A stretch of DNA of 34,334 nt from Gemmatimonadota bacterium (GTDB lineage Bacteria; Gemmatimonadota; Gemmatimonadetes; Longimicrobiales; Gaopeijiaceae): the NCBI GenBank assembly GCA_029879725.1, contig JAOUPR010000040.1:1-34334 (forward strand). The letters run 5' to 3'. How positions within the stretch are numbered: position 1 is the stretch's first letter; each line of letters begins with the position of its first letter. The notes beneath the pieces are model-generated. The model had not been told where the DNA came from. It saw only the letters and a program-made list of their open reading frames with translations, and searched no databases. Made by a program: the position numbers and the translations under genes. Below, piece after piece: positions 7,981 through 15,315 of this stretch.

Positions 7981-8937
7981 ATGAACCTTCGTTCCATCAT
8001 CCTCCGGCGTGTCTCCGTCGCGTGCTCGGCCCTCCTCTGCGCCGCTTGCAACTCGGGGGCCATGGAGGAGAATGCCGTGGACCGCGGTGACCAGGCGTTC
8101 TCCCAGGGCAAGTACGACGCGGCCCTGGCCGAGTACCGCCTCGCCGTGCGGCAGGGGTCCACGGACGGCCCCACGCTGGCCCGTCTGGCCCACACCTACG
8201 CCATGGTGGGCGAGGTGGACGACGCCGGCGAGTACTACGCCCGCGCCGTCGAGGCGGACGAGTCCATGCGCGCGCAGGCGGTGACGGACCTCATGCACGT
8301 CGCCGGCGTGGCCATGGAGGCCGGCGACCGCTTCGCCATGGCCTCGGCCGTGGAACTGGCGCTGGGCATGGAGCCGGGCCTCGGCGTGGGCCGGCTGGCT
8401 CTTCCGCTGGCGCGCCACTACTTCACGGCCGGGGAGTTCGGCCGCGCGCTCCCGTTCTACCAGAAGGCTCTGGTGGGATCGGCGGACTCACTCCCCGACG
8501 TGGTCTTCGAGGTCGGGCAGGCCTACGAGGAGGTGGGCGATTGCCGGCACGCGTTGCCTCAGTTCGAGCGGTACCGCGGCCTGGTGCGCGCGGGTCGGCG
8601 GAGGGAGGCGGACTGGCACATCGGCACCTGCTCCTTCGAGTTGGCTCAGGCCGTGGCGGAGAGGGCGGGAGCCGCGCCCGGCGATCTGGAAGACGCCCTG
8701 GCCATGGTGGACCGTACGCTCGCCCTGGGTGAGCCCCAGAACATCCAGGCGCAGGTGTGGTTCCTCAAGGGCGAGATCCTGTCGGATCTGGGCCGGTGCG
8801 AGGACGCCATGGAGGCCTTCGCGCAGGTCCGGTATGCCGACCAGGCCGGAGCGCTGGTGTCGCGAGCACAGCAGCGTTTCGACGAGATCCGCTTCGGGCA
8901 GGGGCTGGAAGGATTCCGGGAGGGTCGGTGCCGGTGA
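7981..8937 (+). CDS. TPR-containing lipoprotein
   Basis: A 318-residue protein. The ATG at 7981 was chosen over the in-frame TTG at 7963 because it starts a compact lipoprotein leader (basic MNLRSIILRR, hydrophobic core, then LLCAAC with Cys23 as the likely acylated residue). The -3 position is Cys rather than Leu, so the lipobox is imperfect. The mature part contains TPR-like repeats (VDRGDQAFSQGKYDAALAEYRLAV, ARLAHTYAMVGEVDDAGEYY, GEFGRALPFYQKAL, GEILSDLGRCEDAMEAF). It sits directly before bamD, which is also a TPR lipoprotein; an accessory role in outer-membrane assembly is plausible from context only. Its 3' end contains the putative -35 box of the bamD promoter. Confidence 0.8.
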   Translation: MNLRSIILRRVSVACSALLCAACNSGAMEENAVDRGDQAFSQGKYDAALAEYRLAVRQGSTDGPTLARLAHTYAMVGEVDDAGEYYARAVEADESMRAQAVTDLMHVAGVAMEAGDRFAMASAVELALGMEPGLGVGRLALPLARHYFTAGEFGRALPFYQKALVGSADSLPDVVFEVGQAYEEVGDCRHALPQFERYRGLVRAGRRREADWHIGTCSFELAQAVAERAGAAPGDLEDALAMVDRTLALGEPQNIQAQVWFLKGEILSDLGRCEDAMEAFAQVRYADQAGALVSRAQQRFDEIRFGQGLEGFREGRCR

Positions 8938-8963
8938 ACAAGGTGGCCCGCTTTGTGTATCTT
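8935..8963 (+). promoter_or_regulatory. Promoter candidate for bamD, giving a leaderless transcript
   Basis: TGAACA (8935-8940) and TATCTT (8958-8963) are separated by exactly 17 bases. The -10 box ends six bases before the bamD ATG at 8970, so transcription would begin at or next to the A of the start codon. No Shine-Dalgarno sequence precedes this ATG, consistent with leaderless initiation. The same TATCTT box recurs at several other genes in the window. Confidence 0.45.
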
Positions 8964-8969
8964 GTACGG

Positions 8970-9710
8970 ATGTCCATCTCGAAACGTTTGATACCGGCCC
9001 TGGCCGCGGTGGTGCTCGCGGCGTGTTCCTCCCAGCCCCCGTACCAGGGGATGGGCGCCGCGGACCTCTACGATCTCGCCCTGCGCCAGTATCAGGCGGG
9101 GGAGTACCAGGACGCCATCCGCGCCCTGGACCGCCTCTTCGTGGCCTACGGGGGGTGGGAGCAGATGAGCGAGGCCCGCCTCCTCATGGGTCACGCGTAC
9201 TTCGCCAAGGAGGAGTACCTCACCGCCCAGTCGGAGTATCAGCGATTCGTCGACCGATACCCGGCGCACCCCGAGGCGTCCAACGCCGCCCTGGGAATCT
9301 GCCGGTCGCTCTCGGCGCTCTCGCCCAATCCGCACCGCGACCAGACCTACACGGAGGAGGCCATCACCGTGTGCCGCAACGTGGTGCTGGACTACGCGGG
9401 CACGCCGGCCTCCCTGGAGGCCGGGGGAATCGCCAACGCCATGCGGTTGAAGCTGGCCGAGAAGGAGTACCTCAACGCCGACTTCTACTTCCGGCGCGAG
9501 ATGTACGACTCGGCCATCAAGTATTTCGAGTTCGTGGTCGATCTCTACCCGGAGACCGAGTGGGCGCCCAGGGCGCTCCTGGGGATCTACCGGGCCAACA
9601 CCGCCATCGGGTACGACGACCTGGCCGACGACGCCCGCCGGCGCCTCGTCCAGGACTATCCGGACTCGGTCGAGGCCCAGTCGGTCCGTACCGATGAGTC
9701 AGGGTCCTGA
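8970..9710 (+). CDS. bamD: Outer-membrane assembly lipoprotein BamD
   Basis: A 246-residue lipoprotein: basic MSISKR, hydrophobic core and a perfect LAAC lipobox with Cys19. It is followed by five TPR-like helical pairs typical of BamD/YfiO (YDLALRQYQAGEYQDAIRALDRLF, LLMGHAYFAKEEYLTAQSEYQRFVDRYPAHPEA, EYLNADFYFRREMYDSAIKYFEFVVDLYPETEWA). Length matches the family. BamD is the essential periplasmic partner of BamA in inserting beta-barrel proteins into the outer membrane; bamA is not in the window. A GTG at 8934 overlaps the previous stop and is in frame, but the leader is best from 8970. The 3' end overlaps nadD by 17 bases in another frame. Confidence 0.88.
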   Translation: MSISKRLIPALAAVVLAACSSQPPYQGMGAADLYDLALRQYQAGEYQDAIRALDRLFVAYGGWEQMSEARLLMGHAYFAKEEYLTAQSEYQRFVDRYPAHPEASNAALGICRSLSALSPNPHRDQTYTEEAITVCRNVVLDYAGTPASLEAGGIANAMRLKLAEKEYLNADFYFRREMYDSAIKYFEFVVDLYPETEWAPRALLGIYRANTAIGYDDLADDARRRLVQDYPDSVEAQSVRTDESGS

Positions 9711-10326
9711 CGACCGGCCTGACCCCTCCCGCCTGGGCGTCTTCGGCGGCACGTTCGATCCTCCCCATGTAGGCCATCTGGCCGTGGCCGCGGACGTGGC
9801 GGCGTCCGCGGGGTTGGACCGCGTCCTCTGGATTCCCGCCGGCGCTCCACCCCACAAGGAGGGAGCCGACGTGGCTCCGGCGGCGGTGCGGGTGGAGATG
9901 GTGCGCGCCGCCGTTTCCGGTGACCCGCTCTTCGCGGTATCCGACGTGGAGGTGGCCCGGCCGGGGCCGTCGTACACCGTGGATACGCTCCGCCGGCTGG
10001 GAGAGCTGTACCCCGGCTCGGAGCTCTTCCTCCTCATCGGGGGCGATCAGTTCCGGCATCTGGATACCTGGCGCGCGCCCGGGGAGATCTTTCGTCTGGC
10101 CACCGTCCTGGTCATGGACCGGGAAGGGGAGGTCGCCGCGGGGGCGCCTCCTCCTCTGGCGGACGCGGCTTCCGCGCTCTTCGTGCCGGTCACCCGCGTG
10201 GACGTGTCGTCCACCGAGATTCGCCGCAGGGTGCGGGAGGGGCGCTCCATCCGGTATCTTGTGCCGGGCGGGGTGGAGGAGATCATCCGGAGGGAGTCGT
10301 TGTACGTGGAGCCTGGGGACCGATGA
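9694..10326 (+). CDS. nadD: Nicotinate-nucleotide adenylyltransferase
   Basis: NadD adenylates nicotinate mononucleotide to deamido-NAD in NAD synthesis. The 210-residue length fits. The nucleotidyltransferase motif GGTFDPPHVGHL lies at residues 18-29, with the two catalytic histidines. Also present are WIPAGAPPHK, the family FLLIGGDQFRHLDTW segment, and the second ATP-binding motif VSSTEIRRR near the C-terminus. The start overlaps bamD by 17 bases and the stop overlaps tsaE by 4, so it is a mid-operon gene. An NAD-synthesis gene coupled to an outer-membrane assembly lipoprotein most likely reflects compaction rather than shared function. Confidence 0.95.
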   Translation: MSQGPDDRPDPSRLGVFGGTFDPPHVGHLAVAADVAASAGLDRVLWIPAGAPPHKEGADVAPAAVRVEMVRAAVSGDPLFAVSDVEVARPGPSYTVDTLRRLGELYPGSELFLLIGGDQFRHLDTWRAPGEIFRLATVLVMDREGEVAAGAPPPLADAASALFVPVTRVDVSSTEIRRRVREGRSIRYLVPGGVEEIIRRESLYVEPGDR

Positions 10327-10790
10327 GGTTGAGCGAAGAGGAACTGGTCCGCTGGGGTCTGTGCATCGGTGAGTCGGTGGGCGTGCCCGTGTTCATCGGC
10401 CTCTCCGGCCCCCTCGGGGCGGGGAAGTCGGTCCTGGCCCGTGCCATCGGACGGGGGGCGGGGGTGGGGCAGGGGATGCCGTCTCCCTCCTACAACCTCC
10501 TCTTCCGCTATCCCGGTGACGATGGAGTCGAGGTGGTGCACCTGGATCTCTACCGCATCGTCGAGCCCGCCGAGTTGTTCGAGTTGGGGTGGGAGGAGCT
10601 GGGCGACGCGCACGAGATCGTGCTGGTGGAGTGGCCGGAGCGCGCGGACGGCCTCCTCCCCACGGATCACTGGCGGATCACCCTGACCCCGGTGGTGGAC
10701 GATCCACATCTCCGTGACATCGAGGTGAGCCGCGCGGGTGATCCGCCCGACCTCCCCGGCTTCCCCATGAAGCTCTCCGCGGCCACATGA
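10323..10790 (+). CDS. tsaE: tRNA threonylcarbamoyladenosine biosynthesis ATPase TsaE
   Basis: A 155-residue P-loop ATPase with Walker A GPLGAGKS at residues 29-36, the family PSPSYNLLFRY segment, HLDLYRI (Walker B region) and the VEWPERADGLLP motif near the C-terminus. TsaE works with TsaB and TsaD to place threonylcarbamoyl on A37 of ANN-decoding tRNAs. It starts in a 4-base overlap with nadD and ends in a 4-base overlap with tsaB, as expected for a coupled complex. tsaD itself is not in this window. Confidence 0.95.
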   Translation: MRLSEEELVRWGLCIGESVGVPVFIGLSGPLGAGKSVLARAIGRGAGVGQGMPSPSYNLLFRYPGDDGVEVVHLDLYRIVEPAELFELGWEELGDAHEIVLVEWPERADGLLPTDHWRITLTPVVDDPHLRDIEVSRAGDPPDLPGFPMKLSAAT

Positions 10791-11476
10791 CTCCCGACTC
10801 CTGGTACCTGGCGCTGGAGACCTCCACTTCCGCCGGGACGGTGGCCGTGGCGAGGGGCGCCGAGATCCGCGGGCGGATGGTGCTCACGGAGCGGGGGCGC
10901 CACGCGGCGCACCTGGTGCCCGCCATCGCCGACGCCCTCGAGCAGGCGGAGATCCGCCAGGATCACCTGGCGGGAGTGATCCTGGGGGCGGGTCCGGGAT
11001 CCTTCACCGGCGTCCGCGTGGCCGCGGCCACGGCCAAGGCGTTGGTCCGGGTGTTGGACGTTCCTCTGTGGGCGTTCTCCAGCCTGGCCGCGGGGGCGGT
11101 GGCGGAGGGGGACGGCTCGCCCTTCGGGGTCCGCTACGTCCTCTTCGACGCGCGCGGCGATCGGGTCTACGGGGCCTGCTACGCCGTGGGGGTGCACGGC
11201 GTCGAGACGCTCATTCCGCCCCACGGCGACACTCTCCGCGACGCACTCGCCGGAGACGTGCCGGTGGGGTCCGTCTTCGTGGGGGACGGAGCCCTGGAGC
11301 ACCGGGAGGCCATCGCGGCGGCGGGCTTCTCGGTGGGGGCGCCTCCCCTGGGATTTCCCACGGCCGATTCCCTGGTGCGGCTCCTGGCGCTCCACCCGGA
11401 CACGCCTCCCGTGGCGGACCCGGGGGCGTGGGAGCCGGAGTACGTGCGGGCCTCCAACGCCGAGCGCGGAGTCTGA
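10787..11476 (+). CDS. tsaB: tRNA threonylcarbamoyladenosine biosynthesis protein TsaB
   Basis: A 229-residue ASKHA-fold protein that dimerises with TsaD in t6A synthesis. The N-terminal LALETSTSAGTVAVARG matches the TsaB phosphate-1-like region. It is followed by RHAAHLVPAIADALEQA, the highly conserved GAGPGSFTGVRVAAATAKALV, and YVLFDARGDRVYGACY. Metal-binding residues of the catalytic paralogue TsaD are not expected here. The ATGA overlap with tsaE and 5-base gap to rimI reproduce the widely conserved tsaE-tsaB-rimI order. Confidence 0.95.
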   Translation: MTPDSWYLALETSTSAGTVAVARGAEIRGRMVLTERGRHAAHLVPAIADALEQAEIRQDHLAGVILGAGPGSFTGVRVAAATAKALVRVLDVPLWAFSSLAAGAVAEGDGSPFGVRYVLFDARGDRVYGACYAVGVHGVETLIPPHGDTLRDALAGDVPVGSVFVGDGALEHREAIAAAGFSVGAPPLGFPTADSLVRLLALHPDTPPVADPGAWEPEYVRASNAERGV

Positions 11477-11481
11477 CGCCC

Positions 11482-11946
11482 ATGGTGGAGAGCCCCGCCA
11501 TCGGGGTGCCGAAGGTCCGTCGCATGATCGCCGCCGACGTGGACACGGTGGCTACCATCGAAGGCGCCACCTTCTCCAGCCCCTGGAAGGCGGACACCTT
11601 CCTCCACCTCCTGGACGGCTCCGGACCGGAGCTCTGGGTCCTCGATCTGGAGGGGGACGGGGTGGTGGGGTACGCGGTGCTCTGGTGCATCCTCGACGAG
11701 GCCGAACTGGCCAACATCGCGGTGGATGCCCGCTTCCGGGGGCGCGGCTGGGGACGGCTCCTTCTGGAGGCTCTGCTGGAGCGCGCGCGGGAGCGGGGCG
11801 TCAAGACGGTCTACCTGGAAGTGCGCGTCTCCAACGAGGGGGCCATGCGCCTCTACCTCGACTTCGGGTTCGAGAAGGTGGGCGTGAGGCGGGATTACTA
11901 CACCCGCCCCCGGGAAGACGCGGTGATGATGGCGCGGCGGATGTAA
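11482..11946 (+). CDS. rimI: Ribosomal-protein-alanine N-acetyltransferase RimI (GNAT family)
   Basis: The ATG at 11482, five bases after the tsaB stop, gives 154 residues. The GNAT fold is clear: VRRMIAADVDTVATIEGATFSSPW at the N-terminus, motif A with acetyl-CoA loop RGRGWG and the following helix LLLEALLERARERG, then VYLEVRVSNEGAMRLYLDFGFEKVGVRRDYY, the classic RimI C-terminal segment. It acetylates the N-terminal Ala of ribosomal protein S18 in E. coli; context with tsaB supports RimI over other GNAT enzymes, although broader N-terminal acetylation is possible. Confidence 0.9.
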   Translation: MVESPAIGVPKVRRMIAADVDTVATIEGATFSSPWKADTFLHLLDGSGPELWVLDLEGDGVVGYAVLWCILDEAELANIAVDARFRGRGWGRLLLEALLERARERGVKTVYLEVRVSNEGAMRLYLDFGFEKVGVRRDYYTRPREDAVMMARRM

Positions 11947-11998
11947 CGGGTCCGGCGGCCCGTCCCATCCCTCCATCCCGGCGCCCCGGAGTCGGGAG

Positions 11999-12004
11999 TA
12001 TCGT
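11999..12004 (+). promoter_or_regulatory. Possible -10 box adjacent to the radC start
   Basis: TATCGT lies five bases before the radC ATG at 12010, the same geometry as at bamD and ftcD. No convincing -35 is found 16-18 bases upstream, so this could be chance. If used, the radC transcript would be leaderless. Confidence 0.25.
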
Positions 12005-12009
12005 CCCGC

Positions 12010-12693
12010 ATGCCCGCATCGATTCCGCCCATCCGTGAGTGGGCCCGCGCCGACCGTCCCCGCGAGCGCCTGCGCGCGCTGGGGTCACGCTATCTCTCTC
12101 CCCGCGAGCTCGTGGCCCTGCTGGTGGGGAGTGGGGGGCGTGGCGCCTCGGCGCTGGACGTGGCGGACGCGGTTCTCGGTCATGCCGGCGGATCGCTCCG
12201 GCGGTTGGCGGCCGCCCAGCCGGCGGAACTTCAGCGGCTCGGCGGCGTGGGCGACGCCACGGCGTGCCGGGTCCTCGCCGGGCTGGAGCTGGGACGCCGG
12301 ATGTGGTCCGAGGAAGGGGAGATGGAAGAGGTGATCCGCGGGCCGGACGACGTGTACCGCCGCATGGCCCCCCGTCTGCGCGATCTGCTCCAGGAGGAGT
12401 TCCACGTGCTCCTCCTCACGTCGCAGCATCGCGTCTCACGAGACCTTCTGGTCACGCGCGGCATTCTCGACGCGTCGCTGGTGCATCCCCGGGAAGTCTT
12501 CCGCGCCGCGGTGGTGGAGGGTGCGGCCTCGGTGATCCTGGTGCACAACCACCCGTCGGGAGACCCCACGCCGTCCGCCGAGGACCGCGCCGTGACGGAT
12601 CAGCTCTCGGCTGCGGGGAAGGCGCTGGGGATTCCCGTCCTCGACCACGTGGTCATCGGAGACGGAGGGTACCGATCGCTCATGCAGAAGTGA
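12010..12693 (+). CDS. radC: RadC/YicR JAB-domain protein
   Basis: A 227-residue protein with N-terminal helix-hairpin-helix segments (RERLRALGSRYLSPRELVALLVGSG and ELQRLGGVGDATACRVLAGLELGRR). A C-terminal JAB1/MPN metalloprotease-like domain has the zinc motif HNHPSGDPTPSAED, with His179, His181 and Asp192 as ligands. The family is widely named DNA repair protein RadC, but a repair role in vivo is disputed. The whole domain is intact. It ends nine bases from the convergent minus-strand lipoprotein, with no room for a classical terminator. Confidence 0.93.
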   Translation: MPASIPPIREWARADRPRERLRALGSRYLSPRELVALLVGSGGRGASALDVADAVLGHAGGSLRRLAAAQPAELQRLGGVGDATACRVLAGLELGRRMWSEEGEMEEVIRGPDDVYRRMAPRLRDLLQEEFHVLLLTSQHRVSRDLLVTRGILDASLVHPREVFRAAVVEGAASVILVHNHPSGDPTPSAEDRAVTDQLSAAGKALGIPVLDHVVIGDGGYRSLMQK

Positions 12694-12702
12694 AGCTTCG
12701 CG

Positions 12703-13779
12703 TCAGGGGATGGTCACCACCGCCCGCGAGGTGTCGTTCTGCGCGTTGAGGTCCACCGCGTCCAGGGCGCTGATCCACGCCTGGTTGGTCAGGGTGATCC
12801 CCACCTGAGGAGTGGTGACCACGGCCGTGATGGAGAGGGATGCGATGAAGTCGACGCCCAGCGCTCCCACGGTCCACACCCCGGTGGCGGGGTCGTACGT
12901 GCCCACTCCGGGCTTCGCTCCCTGGAAGGTGAGGCCCGCCGGAAGGACGTCGGTGACCGCCAGCCCGGTGATGGCGTCGGGCCCGAAGTTGGTCACCACG
13001 AGGTCGTAGGTGACCACGGCCCCGAACTGCGCCGAGGCGGGCGCGGCTCGCTTCACGAGATCCACGTCGGCGGTGGGGAGGGGCACGACGCTCAGCACCG
13101 CGGTGTCGGCGGCGCTACCGGCCTCGGCGACGACCCGGGCCACTCCCGGGATCAGTCCCGTGACGATTCCGCTCCCGTCCACCATGGCGGTGGAGTCCAG
13201 CGCAGTCCAGTAGAAGCGCGGGGTGAGACCCGCCGGGAGGGGCGCGGCGGCGGCGGTGAGGACGAGGGTACGGTTCTCGAACACCTGGGCCCGGGCCGGC
13301 GAGACCGTGAGCCCCGTCACGGCGAGGTTGTCCAGCGGGCCTCGGTACAGGACGATGTCCGTGACCCGGACCACCTGGTCCTCGCGGAGCTGGAAGGGGC
13401 GGGACGCGCCGCTCCACTCCACCACGTCGGCTCCGGTGGCGCCGCTGAGGAGCTCCACCGCCACGGTCACGGGCTCCCCGCCCAGGGGGATGGGCACGGC
13501 GGCGTCCAACGCCCACTGCGGAGCGGCGGGATCCACCGGCTCCGTGGCGCGGTAGAGTACGCTGTCCACTCCACCGACGGGGGCCTTCACGGTGACCCGG
13601 ATCCCCGCGATGGGCCCGGGAAGGGGGAGCTGGGTCGCGGCGGCGGGGGCCGGAATGATGGCCAGGCGTGCGATGCCTTCCATCGATTCCGGAGCCAGGG
13701 GCGCGCCCCGGTCCACACACGAGGTGAGGGCGGCGGCGGTACATCCGAGCAGGAGAGCGGCGAAGGGTCTGAATGTCAT
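12703..13779 (-). CDS. Lipoprotein with Big2-like and DUF11 domains
   Basis: The ATG at 13777-13779 (minus strand) gives 358 residues beginning with a lipoprotein leader (MTFRPFAALLLGCTAAALTSC, Cys21 acylated). An in-frame GTG at 13827 would add 16 Pro-rich residues before the leader and is less likely. Three parts follow: an N-terminal region of unknown fold (about 30-160); a Big2-like immunoglobulin domain (LAVTGLTVSPARAQVFENRTLVL through GVARVVAEAGSAADTAVLSV); and a DUF11 repeat (VDLVKRAAPASAQFGAVVTYDLVVTNFGPDAITGLAVTDVLPAGLTF). DUF11 domains occur in surface proteins and are probably adhesive or structural. It is the only minus-strand gene in the first 31 kb, so it forms its own unit. No particular ligand is suggested. 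Confidence 0.85.
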   Translation of the reverse strand: MTFRPFAALLLGCTAAALTSCVDRGAPLAPESMEGIARLAIIPAPAAATQLPLPGPIAGIRVTVKAPVGGVDSVLYRATEPVDPAAPQWALDAAVPIPLGGEPVTVAVELLSGATGADVVEWSGASRPFQLREDQVVRVTDIVLYRGPLDNLAVTGLTVSPARAQVFENRTLVLTAAAAPLPAGLTPRFYWTALDSTAMVDGSGIVTGLIPGVARVVAEAGSAADTAVLSVVPLPTADVDLVKRAAPASAQFGAVVTYDLVVTNFGPDAITGLAVTDVLPAGLTFQGAKPGVGTYDPATGVWTVGALGVDFIASLSITAVVTTPQVGITLTNQAWISALDAVDLNAQNDTSRAVVTIP

Positions 13780-13919
13780 CCGAGGAGGCGGCGCCGGTGG
13801 AGTGGAGGCGGTTCCGTGATGCCCCACATTCGTGCATCCGGACCGCTCCCGGCAAGGATCTCCCCTGGAATCGCCGGGGGGCTTCAGGAAACAAATGACG
13901 GTAATTTGGTAAAAATCCG

Positions 13920-13948
13920 TTGACCGAGGGTGGAGTGACCAGTATCTT
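13920..13948 (+). promoter_or_regulatory. Strong sigma70-type promoter with UP-like element for the LysM gene
   Basis: TTGACC (13920-13925) and TATCTT (13943-13948) are spaced by 17 bases. An A/T-rich stretch at 13900-13917 just upstream of the -35 stands out in this GC-rich sequence and looks like an UP element. The predicted start near 13955 gives a leader of about 47 bases, ending in AAGGAG (13991-13996) five bases before the ATG. A small GGGC/GCCC hairpin (13964-13976) lies in the leader. This is the best-formed promoter in the window. Confidence 0.7.
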
Positions 13949-14001
13949 CGGAAAGTCTTCGTTGGGCGTAAAGCCCTGTCCTACTTGTCGAAGGAGCCCC
14001 G

Positions 14002-15189
14002 ATGGTTCGCTCTGCCGCGGTCGGTCTGGCCCTGTTGATTCTGCCGGGATTGGTCCACGCGCAGGTACTCGACGTGGGTGCTCCCCTGCAGCACGTGGTG
14101 GTGGAGGGGGACAACCTCTGGGACCTCTCCCAGCACTACTACCAGACCCCGTGGGATTGGCGTCGTATCTACGAGGCCAACATCGAGGTCATCGAGGACC
14201 CCAACCTCATCTATCCCGGCGAGATCCTGACCATTCCGGACCGGATGGCGGAGCCCAGCCAGGAACCGGCCGCCGAAGAGCCCGCCGCGGAAGAGGAGGA
14301 GGAAGAAGAGGGGGAGATGATCGAGATCGTGGTCGGCGATGAGCCCACGGATACCACCGGGTTCATCGAAGCGGTCCCGCTCCTCGGCGATTCCGCCGCG
14401 CGTCTGCCCACCGACGAGGACCTCATGGCCGGCGCCACGACCGGCGCGGACATGCGTCAGGAGCGCACCATCTTCTTCCGCGATCCGTCGCGGAGAGCGG
14501 GTGGCATCGTGAACCCGCTGGACAACGCCTATCTGGCGGTCGCTCGCATCGTCGCCTACGCGGCGCCCTGGCTGATCCGCCTGGAGACGCTTCCCGAACA
14601 CGAAGGAACGGTCATGGGCTTCGCCCAGGCCGGTGGCGTGGGCCGGGGCGTGCGCCGGTACGACCGGGTCTTCCTCTCCCTGAACGGCCCGCTTCCGGCG
14701 GAAGGCACCGAGTTGCTGGTGTACCGGGTGAGCCGCACCATCCCCGAGGTGGGTGAGGTGGTCATGCCAACCGGCCTCATCGAGGTGACCACGGTGGGCC
14801 CCGAAGGCGTGGTGGGGACCCTCGTGGAAGAATACGACCGGGTGGCGCAGGGCGATCTGGTGGGTCCCGCGCCGGACTTCGATCTGGTGAAGGGCCAGTA
14901 CGCCGAGCCGCTCACCACACGCGGTCCGCAGGCCATGATCATGGGCTTCGCCGAGCCGTCCTTCGTGAAGTCCCTGGGAGACATCGCCTTCCTCGATCTC
15001 GGAAGGGACGACGGGATCCGGGTGGGAGACGAGTTCCACTTCATCAACTCCGCCATCGGCGGTGAGGTGGAGGGGCGGCTCCAGGTGATCAAGGTGCGCG
15101 CCGCCACGGCGTCGGCCCGCGTGGTCTACATGACCGACGACGTGTTCCAGCCCGGAGTGATCGTCCGTCTCGCGTTGAAGATGCGTTGA
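14002..15189 (+). CDS. Secreted LysM-domain protein with acidic linker
   Basis: A 395-residue exported protein. A signal peptide (MVRSAAVGLALLILPGLVHAQ) is followed by one LysM domain at about residues 28-80 (HVVVEGDNLWDLSQHYYQTPWDWRRIYEANIEVI, ending YPGEILTIP), which should bind peptidoglycan. Next comes a strongly acidic linker (residues about 85-115, with a run of seven Glu). A C-terminal region of about 240 residues of unknown fold contains repeated GxxRGxRRYDRVF and DLGRDDGIRVGDEF segments, possibly beta-rich modules. An AAGGAG site sits five bases before the start. It has its own promoter and is closed by tandem hairpins, so it is probably a monocistronic, well-expressed cell-wall-associated protein. 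Specific function is unknown. Confidence 0.83.
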   Translation: MVRSAAVGLALLILPGLVHAQVLDVGAPLQHVVVEGDNLWDLSQHYYQTPWDWRRIYEANIEVIEDPNLIYPGEILTIPDRMAEPSQEPAAEEPAAEEEEEEEGEMIEIVVGDEPTDTTGFIEAVPLLGDSAARLPTDEDLMAGATTGADMRQERTIFFRDPSRRAGGIVNPLDNAYLAVARIVAYAAPWLIRLETLPEHEGTVMGFAQAGGVGRGVRRYDRVFLSLNGPLPAEGTELLVYRVSRTIPEVGEVVMPTGLIEVTTVGPEGVVGTLVEEYDRVAQGDLVGPAPDFDLVKGQYAEPLTTRGPQAMIMGFAEPSFVKSLGDIAFLDLGRDDGIRVGDEFHFINSAIGGEVEGRLQVIKVRAATASARVVYMTDDVFQPGVIVRLALKMR

Positions 15190-15195
15190 TGTGGT

Positions 15196-15222
15196 ACGGG
15201 GACGACATCCGGTCGTTCCCGT
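15196..15222 (+). terminator. First of two tandem hairpins after the LysM gene
   Basis: An 11-bp stem (arms 15196-15206 and 15212-15222, one G-U pair) closes a five-base loop, seven bases after the stop codon at 15187-15189. No U-tract follows. With the second hairpin at 15238-15267 it probably forms a composite terminator or an mRNA 3'-end stabiliser. Confidence 0.55.
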
Positions 15223-15237
15223 GCCTCCGTCGTTTCG

Positions 15238-15267
15238 TACCCCCGGGGGCTCGTGCCTCCGGGGGTA
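15238..15267 (+). terminator. Second hairpin after the LysM gene
   Basis: A 13-bp GC-rich stem (arms 15238-15250 and 15255-15267, one G-U pair) closes a TCGT loop. There is no run of T after it, so it is not a textbook intrinsic terminator. It separates the LysM unit from the epimerase-tol operon, whose candidate promoter begins three bases downstream. Confidence 0.6.
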
Positions 15268-15269
15268 TG

Positions 15270-15278
15270 TGCTATCAT
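15270..15278 (+). promoter_or_regulatory. Extended -10 promoter for the epimerase-tol operon
   Basis: TGC followed by TATCAT (15273-15278) forms an extended -10 element (TGnTATAAT with one mismatch). No -35 is visible because the upstream bases are occupied by the hairpin. The predicted start near 15285 leaves a leader of about 31 bases before the ATG at 15316. It lies in a short AT-richer gap, as expected for an operon head. Confidence 0.5.
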
Positions 15279-15315
15279 GGGAGGAAAGTCGAATCGTGTC
15301 CTACCAGAGTGAGTC

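Noticed and set aside
12694..12702. Bidirectional terminator between radC and the convergent lipoprotein gene
   Set aside because: Only nine bases separate the genes. The GAAGCTTC palindrome there is too short and has no T-run, so I do not call a terminator.
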